This document shows, in pieces, positions 18,263 through 26,957 of a stretch of DNA of 64,000 nucleotides; within the stretch, counting starts at the first letter, position 1; each line of letters opens with the position of its first letter. The position numbers and the translations under genes were made by a program. Source of the stretch: Desulfobulbaceae bacterium. GTDB taxonomy: Bacteria > Desulfobacterota > Desulfobulbia > Desulfobulbales > SURF-16. The notes beneath the pieces were generated by a model, which was not told the DNA's origin, made no database searches, and saw nothing but the letters and a program-made list of their open reading frames with translations. The stretch is from contig JAGXFQ010000014.1 of assembly GCA_024637145.1 (NCBI GenBank), positions 62,001 through 126,000 of the forward strand, in the 5' to 3' direction.

Positions 18263-18757
18263 TTATTTTAAATCCTCTTGCAGCAAATCCATAATTTCCA
18301 TTTCACTGACCCCGCCGAGAATGGCCGCCGCAATGGTATGCTTTTTGTCAATAATGATGGTCTGGGGCACAAGCTTGACCCCATAACGCCTTGCTATCTC
18401 ACCGTTTTCATCCATAAGCACAGGAAAGGTGATGGCAAGATCAGCAACAAACTCCTGCACCTGCTGCAGATTTGACAAAGTATTTATGTACGCTATTTGC
18501 AGACCTTTGTCGTGAAATTTTTCATAGAGCGCATTGAACACAGGGGTATCGGCCCGGCAAAAATCACACTCCGTGGACCAGAAGCGGATAATAACGGGTT
18601 TGCCGGCAAAATCAGCCAGGGCAAAGGAATTGCCCTGGAGATCAACCGCGGCAAAATCAGGAGCCGGCGCACCTATCTCGGCTTTTGGCGCCTGCCTGGA
18701 CTGGCCGCAGCCGGCCATAACCACCAGGAGACAACAGGCAAATAAGAAATTTTTCAT
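18263..18757 (-). CDS. TlpA/ResA-like thioredoxin-fold lipoprotein
   Basis: Periplasm-facing thiol-disulfide protein of the AhpC/TSA-redoxin superfamily. The 164-residue protein has a lipoprotein signal with lipobox VMAGC at residue 17 and a thioredoxin fold. The active-site motif is STECDFCRAD, giving C-x2-C near residue 69. The cis-proline region is KLVPQTIIID. TlpA/ResA/ScoI-like proteins reduce cysteines for haem c attachment or for copper-site loading. Sitting between nosL and an ABC ATPase, it could prepare a CxxCH or copper-ligand thiol in the propeller protein. Its start overlaps the ATPase stop (ATGA). Confidence 0.9.
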   Translation of the reverse strand: MKNFLFACCLLVVMAGCGQSRQAPKAEIGAPAPDFAAVDLQGNSFALADFAGKPVIIRFWSTECDFCRADTPVFNALYEKFHDKGLQIAYINTLSNLQQVQEFVADLAITFPVLMDENGEIARRYGVKLVPQTIIIDKKHTIAAAILGGVSEMEIMDLLQEDLK

Positions 18758-19434
18758 AAGAGGGGGCTCGCTGCCAATAAACCGTTTTGCATAGTGAAAA
18801 GACGAGGCGAGTCCTGGCTCAGAGCCAGGTCCGTATTATGGGTCACCACCAGAAAGGTGATGCCGGCCTGATTAAACGTTTTAAAGATGGCCAGGATCTC
18901 CTGCTCAGTGGTCTCATCCAGGTCACCGGTGGGCTCGTCTGCCAGAATAATTGCCGGCCGGTTGATGAAGGAGCGGGCAATGGCCACCCGCCGTTGCTGG
19001 CCCCCGGAAAGCTGACCGGGCAGATCATCCTGCCGGCCCCTGAGGCCCACCCGTTCCAGGAGTTCCAAGGCATATTGCCGATCCCCCTGGGGGGTGTTGC
19101 TGAAAGAAAGGGGCAGAAGAATATTTTCCAGGACAGTGAGGGTGGGCATCAGGCTGGCAAACTGGAAGATAAAGCCGATTTTTTTGTTACGCATGATCGC
19201 CAACTCGCCATCGCTCTGCTGCCAATTGTCGATATCTGCAATACGCACCCTGCCGCCACTGGGCCGGGTCAGGCCGCCGATCAAGGAGAGCAGCGTGGTC
19301 TTCCCTGAGCCGGAATGGCCCATAATGATGACAAAATCGCCTTTGTTCACCTCAAGGTCGACATGGTCCACTGCCGTTAACACGGCACCTTCAGACCTGT
19401 AGGTTTTCAGCAGATCTTCACATTCAATATACAT
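18754..19434 (-). CDS. ABC transporter ATPase, second of cassette
   Basis: LolD/MacB-type ATPase of 226 residues: Walker [13 protein letters not shown]-loop [10 protein letters not shown], signature [14 protein letters not shown], Walker [13 protein letters not shown] and H-switch VVTHN. It is the first gene of the minus-strand operon. The cassette has two ATPases and two FtsX-type permeases. By orientation this one may serve the plus-strand permease at 21043, but pairing is a guess. Confidence 0.92.
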   Translation of the reverse strand: MYIECEDLLKTYRSEGAVLTAVDHVDLEVNKGDFVIIMGHSGSGKTTLLSLIGGLTRPSGGRVRIADIDNWQQSDGELAIMRNKKIGFIFQFASLMPTLTVLENILLPLSFSNTPQGDRQYALELLERVGLRGRQDDLPGQLSGGQQRRVAIARSFINRPAIILADEPTGDLDETTEQEILAIFKTFNQAGITFLVVTHNTDLALSQDSPRLFTMQNGLLAASPLL

Positions 19435-19811
19435 CGCAATTCCTTGTACTTACTCCACTTTCCAGAAAAGAACTCCTGGTCTGGAAAGGGATCTGGGCCA
19501 GCAAGGGTCAAGATTTTCTCTTTTTTCTCCTTGCAAATTTCCGGCAATCATATATTTTCGAAACCAACCTGTGCGACACTTTGTCACACAGGTATGGATT
19601 GTCACACAAAGTACTTTTTCTGGCAACATGATTTTCAGGTTGGCCTGGAAAAGCTCCAGGGCATAAGGAGAGCGCCGTACCTTACCAGGGGGTTGTTTAC
19701 CCCCTGATTATATGACACACCTTCCCAATTTTGCCAAGACAGGCCCTGACCAGAACAGAGGTAAAGGCAAGGCAAAAAAGAACGCCCGCACATTCAAAGC
19801 AAGGAGACGAA
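19435..19811. promoter_or_regulatory. Divergent control region of the NosL/propeller cassette
   Basis: A 377-base gap between the two arms of the cassette. It contains an operator-like set of repeats at 19568-19608 (separate entry). A small hairpin CAGGGGG/CCCCCTG lies at 19686-19706 without a T-run. It also holds the strong ribosome site AAGGAGACGA just before the propeller start. No ORF in it looks real. Confidence 0.6.
19568..19608 (+). promoter_or_regulatory. Operator-like inverted and direct repeats
   Basis: CCTGTGCGACA (19568-19578) faces TGTCACACAGG (19582-19592), a ten-of-eleven inverted repeat with a three-base centre. The decamer TTGTCACACA then occurs again at 19599, 18 bases after its first copy at 19581. 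The TGTG/CACA core resembles Crp/Fnr-superfamily sites in composition, but the spacing differs from the standard TGTGA-N6-TCACA. It could bind a dimeric regulator controlling one or both arms of the cassette. Confidence 0.5.
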
Positions 19812-20960
19812 ATGAAAATTTCAAAAAAAGCATGGCTGAGTACCCTTACCGCCGGCGCCCTGGTGGCTGGCATTGCCACCAGCAGCATGGCGGCCAAGAC
19901 CTATGAGACGACGTTCTATATCGCCGGCATGGGCGGTCATTTTGCCAAAGCGGTCTGCACCATTGACCCGGCCGCAGAAACCCCCATTACCTGCAGTGAG
20001 CTCACCAAAATTGATATCGGTGACCGCGACTCTCACCCGGTCCATGACGCCCGTATCGACTCGGAAGACCGCAACACCATGTTCTGGTCAACCTATAATC
20101 TTGACCCAGCCACGGGCATGACCCATGTGGGCAAAACCGACCTGACCACCGGCGAAGTCCTCCTCGATGTTGATGCCCCTACCCCTGAGCAGGTCAAGGT
20201 AGCGAAAAAAATGTACTGCGCCTCCGGCCAGACAAAAGATTATTTCATGCCCATCACCATGTCTAATCCGGCCTACATCGATGTCTTTGCCAAAAAAGAT
20301 CTCAGCCGTAAGCACAGCGTCTTTCTGGAAGGCACCGAGGCAGACCCCAAGGTTCCCTATAAATATTTCCACGGCACCACCTCTCCGGACATGAGCAAGA
20401 TGCTTATTACCATCAACGAGAGTGATTCCAGCTCCCTGACCAATTACGGCACCGGCATCGGCAAACTCCATCTGAAGATGCTGGATGCCAAGGCCCTGGA
20501 AAAAGGTGAGGTGAAGCTGCTGGCCTCCGGCGTCGCTGACGGCAACAAGAAATCCACCATCTCCTTCCGGCAGTACTGGTCCAACGACTCCTCCAAGATC
20601 GCCAACGCCACCGGCGACATCATGTTCCTTATTGATGCCAACACCCTGGAAACCATTGATGCCGAGACCATGCCCGTCCTGGAAGAGACCCATGACGCCA
20701 TGTTCACCCCGGATGACAAATATATTGTGGTCACCTCCAGAACAAAGGCCATTTATGCCGAAGATTGTCAGGACCGGACCAAACCCGGACCTGATGAGTA
20801 TCTGATGGACGGCCAGCTCAAGCTTTATGATGTCAAGGCCCAGACCTTCGTGGGCAAGCCCACCTCTGTATGCCTGGCCTGTCATGATAAAGAGATCGGC
20901 CCCGGCGAAGATGGTGTGCATGCCATCCTCTGCGGCATAGACGCGGAATACAGCAAATAG
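19812..20960 (+). CDS. Secreted beta-propeller-like protein with one haem c motif
   Basis: Not recognised as a named enzyme. The 382-residue protein has a signal peptide cut after SSMAA (residue 28). Its body has repeated beta-type segments of the YVTN/cytochrome-d1/NosZ-propeller style, for example HDAMFTPDDKYIVVTSR near residue 294. A single CxxCH haem-binding motif, CLACH, is near residue 357. Other cysteines occur in AVCTIDPA, ITCSEL, MYCASG, YAEDCQD and AILCGID, and histidines near residues 15-50 of the mature chain could bind metal. The start is ATG 19812, with AAGGAGACGA upstream; an upstream in-frame start at 19731 would destroy the signal peptide. Flanking NosL, TlpA and ABC genes suggest it is the protein being matured. 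Confidence 0.75.
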   Translation: MKISKKAWLSTLTAGALVAGIATSSMAAKTYETTFYIAGMGGHFAKAVCTIDPAAETPITCSELTKIDIGDRDSHPVHDARIDSEDRNTMFWSTYNLDPATGMTHVGKTDLTTGEVLLDVDAPTPEQVKVAKKMYCASGQTKDYFMPITMSNPAYIDVFAKKDLSRKHSVFLEGTEADPKVPYKYFHGTTSPDMSKMLITINESDSSSLTNYGTGIGKLHLKMLDAKALEKGEVKLLASGVADGNKKSTISFRQYWSNDSSKIANATGDIMFLIDANTLETIDAETMPVLEETHDAMFTPDDKYIVVTSRTKAIYAEDCQDRTKPGPDEYLMDGQLKLYDVKAQTFVGKPTSVCLACHDKEIGPGEDGVHAILCGIDAEYSK

Positions 20961-20982
20961 TAGACTCTCTTCACCGCAATCC

Positions 20983-21022
20983 AAGGAGAGAAAGGGGGAG
21001 ATGATCTCCCCCTTTCTCTCCT
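20983..21022 (+). terminator. Long hairpin between propeller and permease genes
   Basis: AAGGAGAGAAAGGGGGAGAT pairs with ATCTCCCCCTTTCTCTCCTT, a 20-base-pair stem with almost no loop. The following run is CGTCG rather than T, so it is more likely an RNA-stabilising or partial-termination element. It would allow much propeller and little permease from one promoter. Confidence 0.6.
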
Positions 21023-21042
21023 TCGTCGTTTAAGGTATTTTT

Positions 21043-22233
21043 ATGTCCAAACCCGGCCGACTCCCCCTGCCCCTTGTGGCCTGGAAAGGTTTTTCCAGGA
21101 AATTATTCCGCAATATCGTTCTCATGGTGGCGGTGGGTCTTCTGGTGGCCCTTCTCGTCTTTGCCCTGCTTTTTAAACAGGCGGTGCAGGATGATCTTGA
21201 GCAGGCCACCAAACGGCTGGGAGCCGACATTGTCATCGTGCCCTCCCAGGCAAAATCCATGGCCGAGGAGTTTATTCTCGAGAGTAAAGAGAAGATCTTT
21301 TACATGGACGGGGCCATCTATGATGAGCTCAAAGATATGGAGGAGATTGCCGCCTCCACCTACCAGGTCTACCTCAACACCCTCGATTCCGGCTGCTGCT
21401 CCATTATTGAAGGACAGGTTATCGCCTTTAATCAGGAAAAGGATTTTGTCATCAAGCCGTGGATACAAAATGCGGTCCCCCTGCAAAAAGGGGAAGTCTA
21501 TGTGGGGAATTATGTCTGGCAGTACCTGGGACTCATTGACACCATCGCCCTTTTTGGCCAGGACATCAAAATGGCAGGTCACCTTGAGGAGACCGGCACC
21601 GGTCTTGACCATGGCCTGTTCATGCGGCTGGCCGACCTTGACGATATCACGGACGAGGCGCTGGGCACCTATAAACGCGGCCAGATCTCCATCATCTTTC
21701 TGAAAATCAAGGAAGGCCTTGATATTGACCGGGTGGTGGCCAAAATCCGCGACATCAACCCACGCCTGGGCATCATGACCCGCGGCAATATCGGCGCCGA
21801 TGTGCGCACCACCCTGAGCGATATCATGCGGGTCTTCACCATTACCATTTTCATCTCAACCCTGCTGGCCACCCTGCTGGCCTGGTCCACCTTTTCCGCC
21901 CTGGCCAACGAGAGGCGACGCGAGGTGGGTATCCTGCGGGCCCTGGGCGCCCAGAAGAGACATATCGTCACCCTCTTCCTCAGCGAGGCCTTTTTTATCA
22001 GCATTATCGGCGCCGGAGTGGGGATCATTCTCGGCCATTATCTTATCTATCTGTTGGCTGCTGATTTTCATCTCCTTGGCACCCTGAGCGGCCATTCCTG
22101 GCTCTCCAGTCAGAACATGGCGGTGAGTGGTATCGGCTGCCTGACAGGTGTTGTAATCTGCCTCACCGGGGCGGCCCTGCCCGTATTGAGGCTGGCCCGC
22201 CTGGAGCCGCTCCTGGCCATCAAGGAAGAATAA
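21043..22233 (+). CDS. FtsX/MacB-type ABC permease, second of cassette
   Basis: Inner-membrane permease of 396 residues with one N-terminal helix (near residues 24-45) and a periplasmic domain. Its three C-terminal helices include the FtsX coupling segment NERRREVGILRALGAQKRHI near residue 290. The periplasmic domain contains an unusual paired cysteine, DSGCCSIIEG, near residue 120, in keeping with a thiol or metal theme. It lacks its own ATPase on this strand, so it probably uses one of the two encoded in the divergent operon. The gene lies 82 bases after the propeller gene, beyond the long hairpin. Confidence 0.9.
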   Translation: MSKPGRLPLPLVAWKGFSRKLFRNIVLMVAVGLLVALLVFALLFKQAVQDDLEQATKRLGADIVIVPSQAKSMAEEFILESKEKIFYMDGAIYDELKDMEEIAASTYQVYLNTLDSGCCSIIEGQVIAFNQEKDFVIKPWIQNAVPLQKGEVYVGNYVWQYLGLIDTIALFGQDIKMAGHLEETGTGLDHGLFMRLADLDDITDEALGTYKRGQISIIFLKIKEGLDIDRVVAKIRDINPRLGIMTRGNIGADVRTTLSDIMRVFTITIFISTLLATLLAWSTFSALANERRREVGILRALGAQKRHIVTLFLSEAFFISIIGAGVGIILGHYLIYLLAADFHLLGTLSGHSWLSSQNMAVSGIGCLTGVVICLTGAALPVLRLARLEPLLAIKEE

Positions 22234-22262
22234 GCGCCCGAGGTGACCCCGAGGTCCAGAAG

Positions 22263-22295
22263 GAGCCCCCTGGGTCCTTTCAGGGGGCGCTTTCC
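22263..22295 (+). terminator. Probable terminator after the permease gene
   Basis: GAGCCCCCTG pairs with CAGGGGGCGC around a seven-base loop and is followed by TTTCCC. It lies 30 bases after the permease stop. Confidence 0.6.
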
Positions 22296-22351
22296 CATCT
22301 CAACCCTGCTCTGCCCCACCAGGAGAGTTTGGGGAGCGTCCTATTTGCATT

Positions 22352-22380
22352 TTGACAATTGCCCCCTCGCATGCTAGGAA
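22352..22380 (+). promoter_or_regulatory. Sigma-70-type promoter for the fmdE-like gene
   Basis: TTGACA (22352-22357), 17 bases, then TAGGAA (22375-22380). Transcription would start near 22387, just before the AGGAGG ribosome site. This argues against the longer open frame that begins at 22352. Confidence 0.6.
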
Positions 22381-22408
22381 TGAATCTATTTTCTCCAGGA
22401 GGGCAGCA

Positions 22409-22993
22409 ATGCAAAGTTTCGAAGAACTTCTCGATCATTCCACCACCATTCACGGCCATATCTGTGCCGGACAGGTTATCGGCGTCCGCATGGCCATGAT
22501 CGGTCTTCGGGAAATCAAAATCAGTGACCCCAAGGGCAGTGAGCGGAAAAAATTCTATGTCCTGGTGGAGATTGACCGTTGCGCCACCGATGCCATCCAG
22601 TCGGTAACCGGCTGCACCCTAGGCAAACGTTCCCTGAAATGGCTTGATTACGGGATCATGGCAGCCACCTTTGTCCACCTGGAGACAGGCAAGGCCGTCC
22701 GCATCACGGCCCGGGAAGAGTCACGGGAGCTGGCCAAAAAGTATGGGCCTGAGGTGGAGGGTAAGTATCAGCAGCAGCTTGAGGCCTACCGGATCATGCC
22801 GGAAGAAGAACTCTTCAAGATCGAAGAGGTGGCGATTACCATCCCACCGGCGGACATGCCGGGCCGTCCTTTAAAAAGGGTGCAATGCCAGGAATGCGGG
22901 GATTGGGTGCAGGACTGCCGCGAAGTGGCAAAGGAGGGCAGGCTCCTCTGTAAAAGCTGCGCCCATGGCCGCTATTACCAGGTTCTTTCCTAG
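22409..22993 (+). CDS. FmdE-family protein with zinc-ribbon tail
   Basis: Resembles the FmdE/FwdE subunit of formylmethanofuran dehydrogenase, a family also found alone in many bacteria that lack methanofuran. There it is thought to bind metal or help molybdenum/tungsten enzymes. The 194-residue protein begins MQSFEELLDHSTTIHGHICAG, with the family HGH-x2-CxG site. It continues with DRCATDAIQSVTGCTLGKRSL and ends in a treble-clef/zinc-ribbon with CQEC and CKSC. The start at 22409 has AGGAGGGCAGCA before it. The stop overlaps the GTG start of the kinase gene. Function in this organism is unknown. Confidence 0.85.
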   Translation: MQSFEELLDHSTTIHGHICAGQVIGVRMAMIGLREIKISDPKGSERKKFYVLVEIDRCATDAIQSVTGCTLGKRSLKWLDYGIMAATFVHLETGKAVRITAREESRELAKKYGPEVEGKYQQQLEAYRIMPEEELFKIEEVAITIPPADMPGRPLKRVQCQECGDWVQDCREVAKEGRLLCKSCAHGRYYQVLS

Positions 22994-24030
22994 TGCAGCC
23001 TTTCAGGCCGGCGCCCGGCCACAGCGAGCCTTTTTCCACCCTCACCCCTGATGTCATCTTAACGGCGGTAGAACAGGCCGCTGATCTGCGCTGCACCGCC
23101 TATTGCCTGCAGCTCAACTCCTATATCAACCGGGTCTACGAACTGGAAACAGAGGAGGGCCAGCGCCTCATTGTCAAGTTTTACCGGCCCAAACGCTGGC
23201 CCTGGGCCGCCCTTCAGGAGGAGCATGACTTCATCAGGGAACTGGCGGCCCACGACCTGCCGGTTGTTGCCCCCCTCCCCTTCGCCACCGGCCTCACCCT
23301 GGCCCGCCATAATGATATCTACTTTGCCCTCTTTCCCAAGAAAAGCGGCCGTTTTTTTGATGAATTCACTCTGGACCAATGGCAGGAACTGGGCCGGCTC
23401 ATTGGCAGAATGCATGCCATTGCCAGCAGCAGGCCCTGCAGCCACCGTCTCATCCTCACCCCGGCGCAGGCCACCACCCAGCAGGTGGATTTCCTACTGG
23501 CCAGCGGCCTGATCCCGGCCCATCTCCACCCCCTCTTTGCCGCCACCTGCCGGGAGCTGCTCGATCTCCTCATCCCCCTTTTCAAAACCACAAACCTGCT
23601 CCGCATCCATGGCGACTGTCATTTCGGCAACATCCTGCATCGGGCCGAGGAATCATTCCTGCTTATTGATTTCGACGACATGGTCATGGGGCCTGCTGTC
23701 CAGGATTTCTGGATGCTGCTGCCCGGCTACAAAAATGAGTGCCATCAGGAAATTGAAAGCTTTCTGGAAGGGTATGCAACGTTCCACACCTTTAACAGGG
23801 CCGAATTAGAGCTTATTGAACCCTTACGGGCCATGCGCTACATCCATTTCATGGCCTGGTGTGCCCATCAGGCCCGCGACATAAGAGGGTCGGAGAATCT
23901 GGTGGCGGGATGGGGCAGCGACCACTACTGGCAGCAGGAGATCCAGGATCTCCAGGCCCAGATTATCCGGATTAACGCGGCAAGACCAAACAACACCTCC
24001 CAGCAGTATGACCAATGGCCCTTTACATAA
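22993..24030 (+). CDS. srkA: SrkA/YihE-like aminoglycoside-phosphotransferase-fold kinase
   Basis: Ser/Thr kinase of the APH fold, related to E. coli stress-response kinase A. The 345-residue protein has the family layout: ATP-binding N-lobe (LIVKFYRPKRWPWAAL near residue 58), and the GRLIGRMHAIA helix near residue 135. The catalytic HGDCHFGNILH loop is near residue 205 and the metal aspartates are in LLIDFDDMVMGPAVQD. Start is GTG at 22993, overlapping the fmdE-like stop by one base. Coupling of these two genes is unusual and hints at a shared stress or metal-enzyme role, but that is inference. Confidence 0.85.
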   Translation: MQPFRPAPGHSEPFSTLTPDVILTAVEQAADLRCTAYCLQLNSYINRVYELETEEGQRLIVKFYRPKRWPWAALQEEHDFIRELAAHDLPVVAPLPFATGLTLARHNDIYFALFPKKSGRFFDEFTLDQWQELGRLIGRMHAIASSRPCSHRLILTPAQATTQQVDFLLASGLIPAHLHPLFAATCRELLDLLIPLFKTTNLLRIHGDCHFGNILHRAEESFLLIDFDDMVMGPAVQDFWMLLPGYKNECHQEIESFLEGYATFHTFNRAELELIEPLRAMRYIHFMAWCAHQARDIRGSENLVAGWGSDHYWQQEIQDLQAQIIRINAARPNNTSQQYDQWPFT

Positions 24031-24102
24031 CCGGCCTTTTTGCCTGGCCCATGCCATGAGAAAAAACAATCCATCCTGATTCCACCAGCCCGCCACCCTC
24101 TT

Positions 24103-25161
24103 ATGGAAAACAGAGCCCCCACCCAGACCGCCATGAACGCTTTCATCAATAAACAGAATTTCCCCCCTGATTCCCCCTGGCCCGCCCTTCTCCATTGCCT
24201 CTGCAGTCAGCAGTTTAATGAAAATCTCAGCCACCGGCAGCGCGCGGAGATTGCCGACCTTCTCGCTGAAGCCCTGCTTGCCGAATCCTTTTCAGAAAGG
24301 CGGCTCCAGGAGTTTTTCACCCAAAAAGAGGAAATCCTCAACAGTCACTATGTGGCAGAACTGCAGGCAGCCCTGGAAGAAACCGCGGGCCTCTTTACGC
24401 AGCTCAAAAACATCTCCAGCCGCAGGGTGGGCGACATCGTCAAACTGGAAAAAACCACCTTAAATACGGTCAAGTCAGGGAAGAACCCCAGCCTTATGGT
24501 TGCTGAACTGCGCAAGGCCTTTCGAGAGGTGATTAAGATCATGGAAAAGGACAGGGAAAGACTGGCGGAACTGAGCAATACCGATCAGCTCACCGGCATG
24601 GCAAACAGACGATTTTTTGATGGATATCTTGAGCAAACCATCACCACAGCAGCATCAAGGCAGGAGGAGCTGCTCCTGCTGATGATCGACATCGATGATT
24701 TTAAAAAATTCAACGACCAATATGGACATCTGGTTGGTGATGAAGTTTTAAAGATTGCCGCCAAGATCATCATGGACTCCGTGGCAGAGAGTAACCGTCT
24801 CAGGGGCAAGAACTCCACCTGCAGCCGCTACGGCGGCGAGGAATTCGGCATTATCATGCCGGAAAGCACGGAAGAAGAATGCCTTGAACTCGCCGAATCC
24901 CTCAGGAAACGCATTGCGCATTACCCCATCATTATCCGCAACGCCCAAGGAGATATTCTCCAGAAAGACATCCATATCACGGTAAGTGCCGGCTTCTGCG
25001 CCCTGCATCCTCTCTGGCTTCAGGAGGAGAACCCGGCGAGCCGGTTCATCGGCGCCACAGACAAGGCCTTATATACGGCCAAAAAAAGGGGCAGGAACAT
25101 GGTGTGCCAGTGCAAGCCCTATCTTGACCACAATAAGCAGATCACCCTGGCCATCCTCTGA
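24103..25161 (+). CDS. Diguanylate cyclase (GGDEF)
   Basis: Makes cyclic di-GMP. The 352-residue protein has an all-helical N-terminal part (residues 1-165) with a predicted coiled coil and no membrane segment. A C-terminal GGDEF domain follows: DQLTGMANRRFFD, MIDIDDFKKFNDQYGHLVGD, the intact active site SRYGGEEFGIIMP and AGFCAL. No RxxD inhibitory site stands in the usual place before the GGEEF, so product inhibition is probably weak. The frame is open back to a TTG at 24040, but the first ATG is 24103. Neither has a clear ribosome site. The next gene, on the other strand, is a degenerate cousin. Confidence 0.88.
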   Translation: MENRAPTQTAMNAFINKQNFPPDSPWPALLHCLCSQQFNENLSHRQRAEIADLLAEALLAESFSERRLQEFFTQKEEILNSHYVAELQAALEETAGLFTQLKNISSRRVGDIVKLEKTTLNTVKSGKNPSLMVAELRKAFREVIKIMEKDRERLAELSNTDQLTGMANRRFFDGYLEQTITTAASRQEELLLLMIDIDDFKKFNDQYGHLVGDEVLKIAAKIIMDSVAESNRLRGKNSTCSRYGGEEFGIIMPESTEEECLELAESLRKRIAHYPIIIRNAQGDILQKDIHITVSAGFCALHPLWLQEENPASRFIGATDKALYTAKKRGRNMVCQCKPYLDHNKQITLAIL

Positions 25162-25205
25162 GAGCTTGCGGAAACAAGAGCGGGCGCAGCCCATTTTGAC
25201 AACGA

Positions 25206-26177
25206 TCAGATAAAATCTTCCAGGTTATAGACCACAATGCGATTGCGGCCCGCCTGCTTGGCAAAGCGCATGGCATTTTCCGCAAAACAAAAGAGTTCGT
25301 CCTGGGAGGCAGGGGCATGGTCACGGAGGGTGGCAATGCCGATACTCAGCGTCACCTGCCGGCAAAAGAAGTCGTCATAAATATGATGTTCGGCAAGCTT
25401 ACGAATCTCTTCGGCAAGCTTACGGGCCTTAGCAAGCGTCATGCCCGGCAGCAAAACCGCAAATTGCTCACCCGCAGACCGGGCACAGAGGGCAGAGGCG
25501 CCCAGCTTATGATGCAGCTCGTGCCCGAATTCCCGCAGGATATAATCGCCGAATTGCTGGCCGCATTCCTGGTTGATGAGTTTAAGCTCGTCAAGCTCCA
25601 TCACCAGGATCGCCAGATTGGAATGGCGCAAGGTGGTCAGTTCATACTCCCGGGTCAGCAGCTCGTTAAAGGTGCGGCGGTTATAAAGGGAGGTAAGAGC
25701 ATCCTTGACCTCGAGATCCCGAAGACGCTCTTCAAGCTCCTTAACCCGGCTGACATCCTTGCATATATGTAGTGATTGCCAGACAAAGCCGTGATCATCC
25801 TTGATGGGATGCACGCAGACCTCAAACCAGCGCCCCCCCACCTGCCAATCCTTGGCGGCCAGGCACTCGGGTTTACCGGAATGAAAGACCCGGCAGCCTG
25901 GACACTTATCAATGGGCTGCTGGGCATTGTGAAAAATTTCGAAACATTTATGGCCGAGAACAGGCCGACCGGGAAAGAGCTCATGGACTGCCTTATTGGC
26001 ACGGATAATGGCAAAGCGGCGATCAACAATAAAGAGCAGATCCGCGATGGCATCAAAGGTCTTCTGCCAGAGGAGGCCATTATCGATATGACGGTCAAAA
26101 CCATCAACATCGGGCGCGGCGCTCTGGTCCCTCATCTTGCCCAGATTGAACTCAAAGGTCTTCTCTGGCATCTCCAT
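25206..26177 (-). CDS. PAS-degenerate GGDEF protein
   Basis: Probably a sensor or effector without cyclase activity. The 323-residue protein has a PAS domain (LWQKTFDAIADLLFIVDRRF near residue 37) with an inserted CPGC pair and other cysteines near residues 82-102. A GGDEF-fold domain follows (VKDALTSLYNRRTFNELLTR near residue 160). The catalytic loop reads ARSAGEQFAVLLPG instead of GG(D/E)EF, and the metal site is MELDELKLINQECGQQFGD. Such domains usually lack synthesis and may bind GTP or partners. Start chosen at ATG 26177; a TTG at 26225 is open. The cysteine-rich PAS could sense metal or redox state. Confidence 0.82.
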   Translation of the reverse strand: MEMPEKTFEFNLGKMRDQSAAPDVDGFDRHIDNGLLWQKTFDAIADLLFIVDRRFAIIRANKAVHELFPGRPVLGHKCFEIFHNAQQPIDKCPGCRVFHSGKPECLAAKDWQVGGRWFEVCVHPIKDDHGFVWQSLHICKDVSRVKELEERLRDLEVKDALTSLYNRRTFNELLTREYELTTLRHSNLAILVMELDELKLINQECGQQFGDYILREFGHELHHKLGASALCARSAGEQFAVLLPGMTLAKARKLAEEIRKLAEHHIYDDFFCRQVTLSIGIATLRDHAPASQDELFCFAENAMRFAKQAGRNRIVVYNLEDFI

Positions 26178-26303
26178 ATGATGTGTATCCCCCCTGACCC
26201 ATCTGTTCGTCAGATCTCCAGACAAAGATGATAATCAATACCTGTACCTGAAATAAAAATCAAGACGATATGATGTTCACCGTGATGCTCCCTCAGGCCT
26301 CTT

Positions 26304-26957
26304 TCAACCGAAATCAAGGGCCGTCAATTTCAAGATGAGCTCCCCGCTCGTCTTGCAGTTACATTTCCTTTTAATATTAGATTTATGGACACGAACCGTC
26401 TTGGGACTGATGCATAGTTCCGCACCGATGGCGCTGTCACTGAGACCTTTGCAGACAAGATGGGCAATGGAATTTTCCCGGGCAGTGAGGAGATTGCCCA
26501 TGCCGTCGTTCTCGACATTATTGCCCCGTTGCAGGAGTTTAAAGACATCGTCGGTAAAGGATTTTGACAAATATTTACCACCGGCGGCCACGGTCTTCAG
26601 GGCCAGCATAAACTCCTGGTCAGAATCGACCTTGAGTACATACCCAGCACAACCCGCCTGGATGGCCATCTGAAAATAGTGTGGTTTCGGATTGCCTGTG
26701 AGCATCAAGATCTTTGCTTGGGGGGAAAGGTCCTTAATCTCATCAACCACATCAAAGCCGTTCATGCCTTTGCCCAGATCAATATCAAGCACCACCACAT
26801 CGGGCTGATGCTGGCGGGCCAGCCGGATCCCCTCGCGGCCCGTATCCGCCTCTGCCACGCAGATGAAGCCGTCGAGGCGTTCAAGCATTGCCCGCAAACC
26901 ATACCGCACCAGGAGGTGATCATCCACCAGAAGGACACGTACATTTTGAGCCATCAC
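26304..26957 (-). CDS. NarL/LuxR-type response regulator
   Basis: The 217-residue protein has an N-terminal receiver (VRVLLVDDHLLVRYGL, aspartate in DVVVLDIDLGKGMNGFD, lysine in YVLKVDSD). A LuxR-type helix-turn-helix follows (LTARENSIAHLVCKGLSDSA then IGAELCISPKTVRVHKSNI). Its start overlaps the kinase stop (ATGA), so the two are a pair. Target genes cannot be read from sequence. Confidence 0.92.
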   Translation of the reverse strand: MMAQNVRVLLVDDHLLVRYGLRAMLERLDGFICVAEADTGREGIRLARQHQPDVVVLDIDLGKGMNGFDVVDEIKDLSPQAKILMLTGNPKPHYFQMAIQAGCAGYVLKVDSDQEFMLALKTVAAGGKYLSKSFTDDVFKLLQRGNNVENDGMGNLLTARENSIAHLVCKGLSDSAIGAELCISPKTVRVHKSNIKRKCNCKTSGELILKLTALDFG

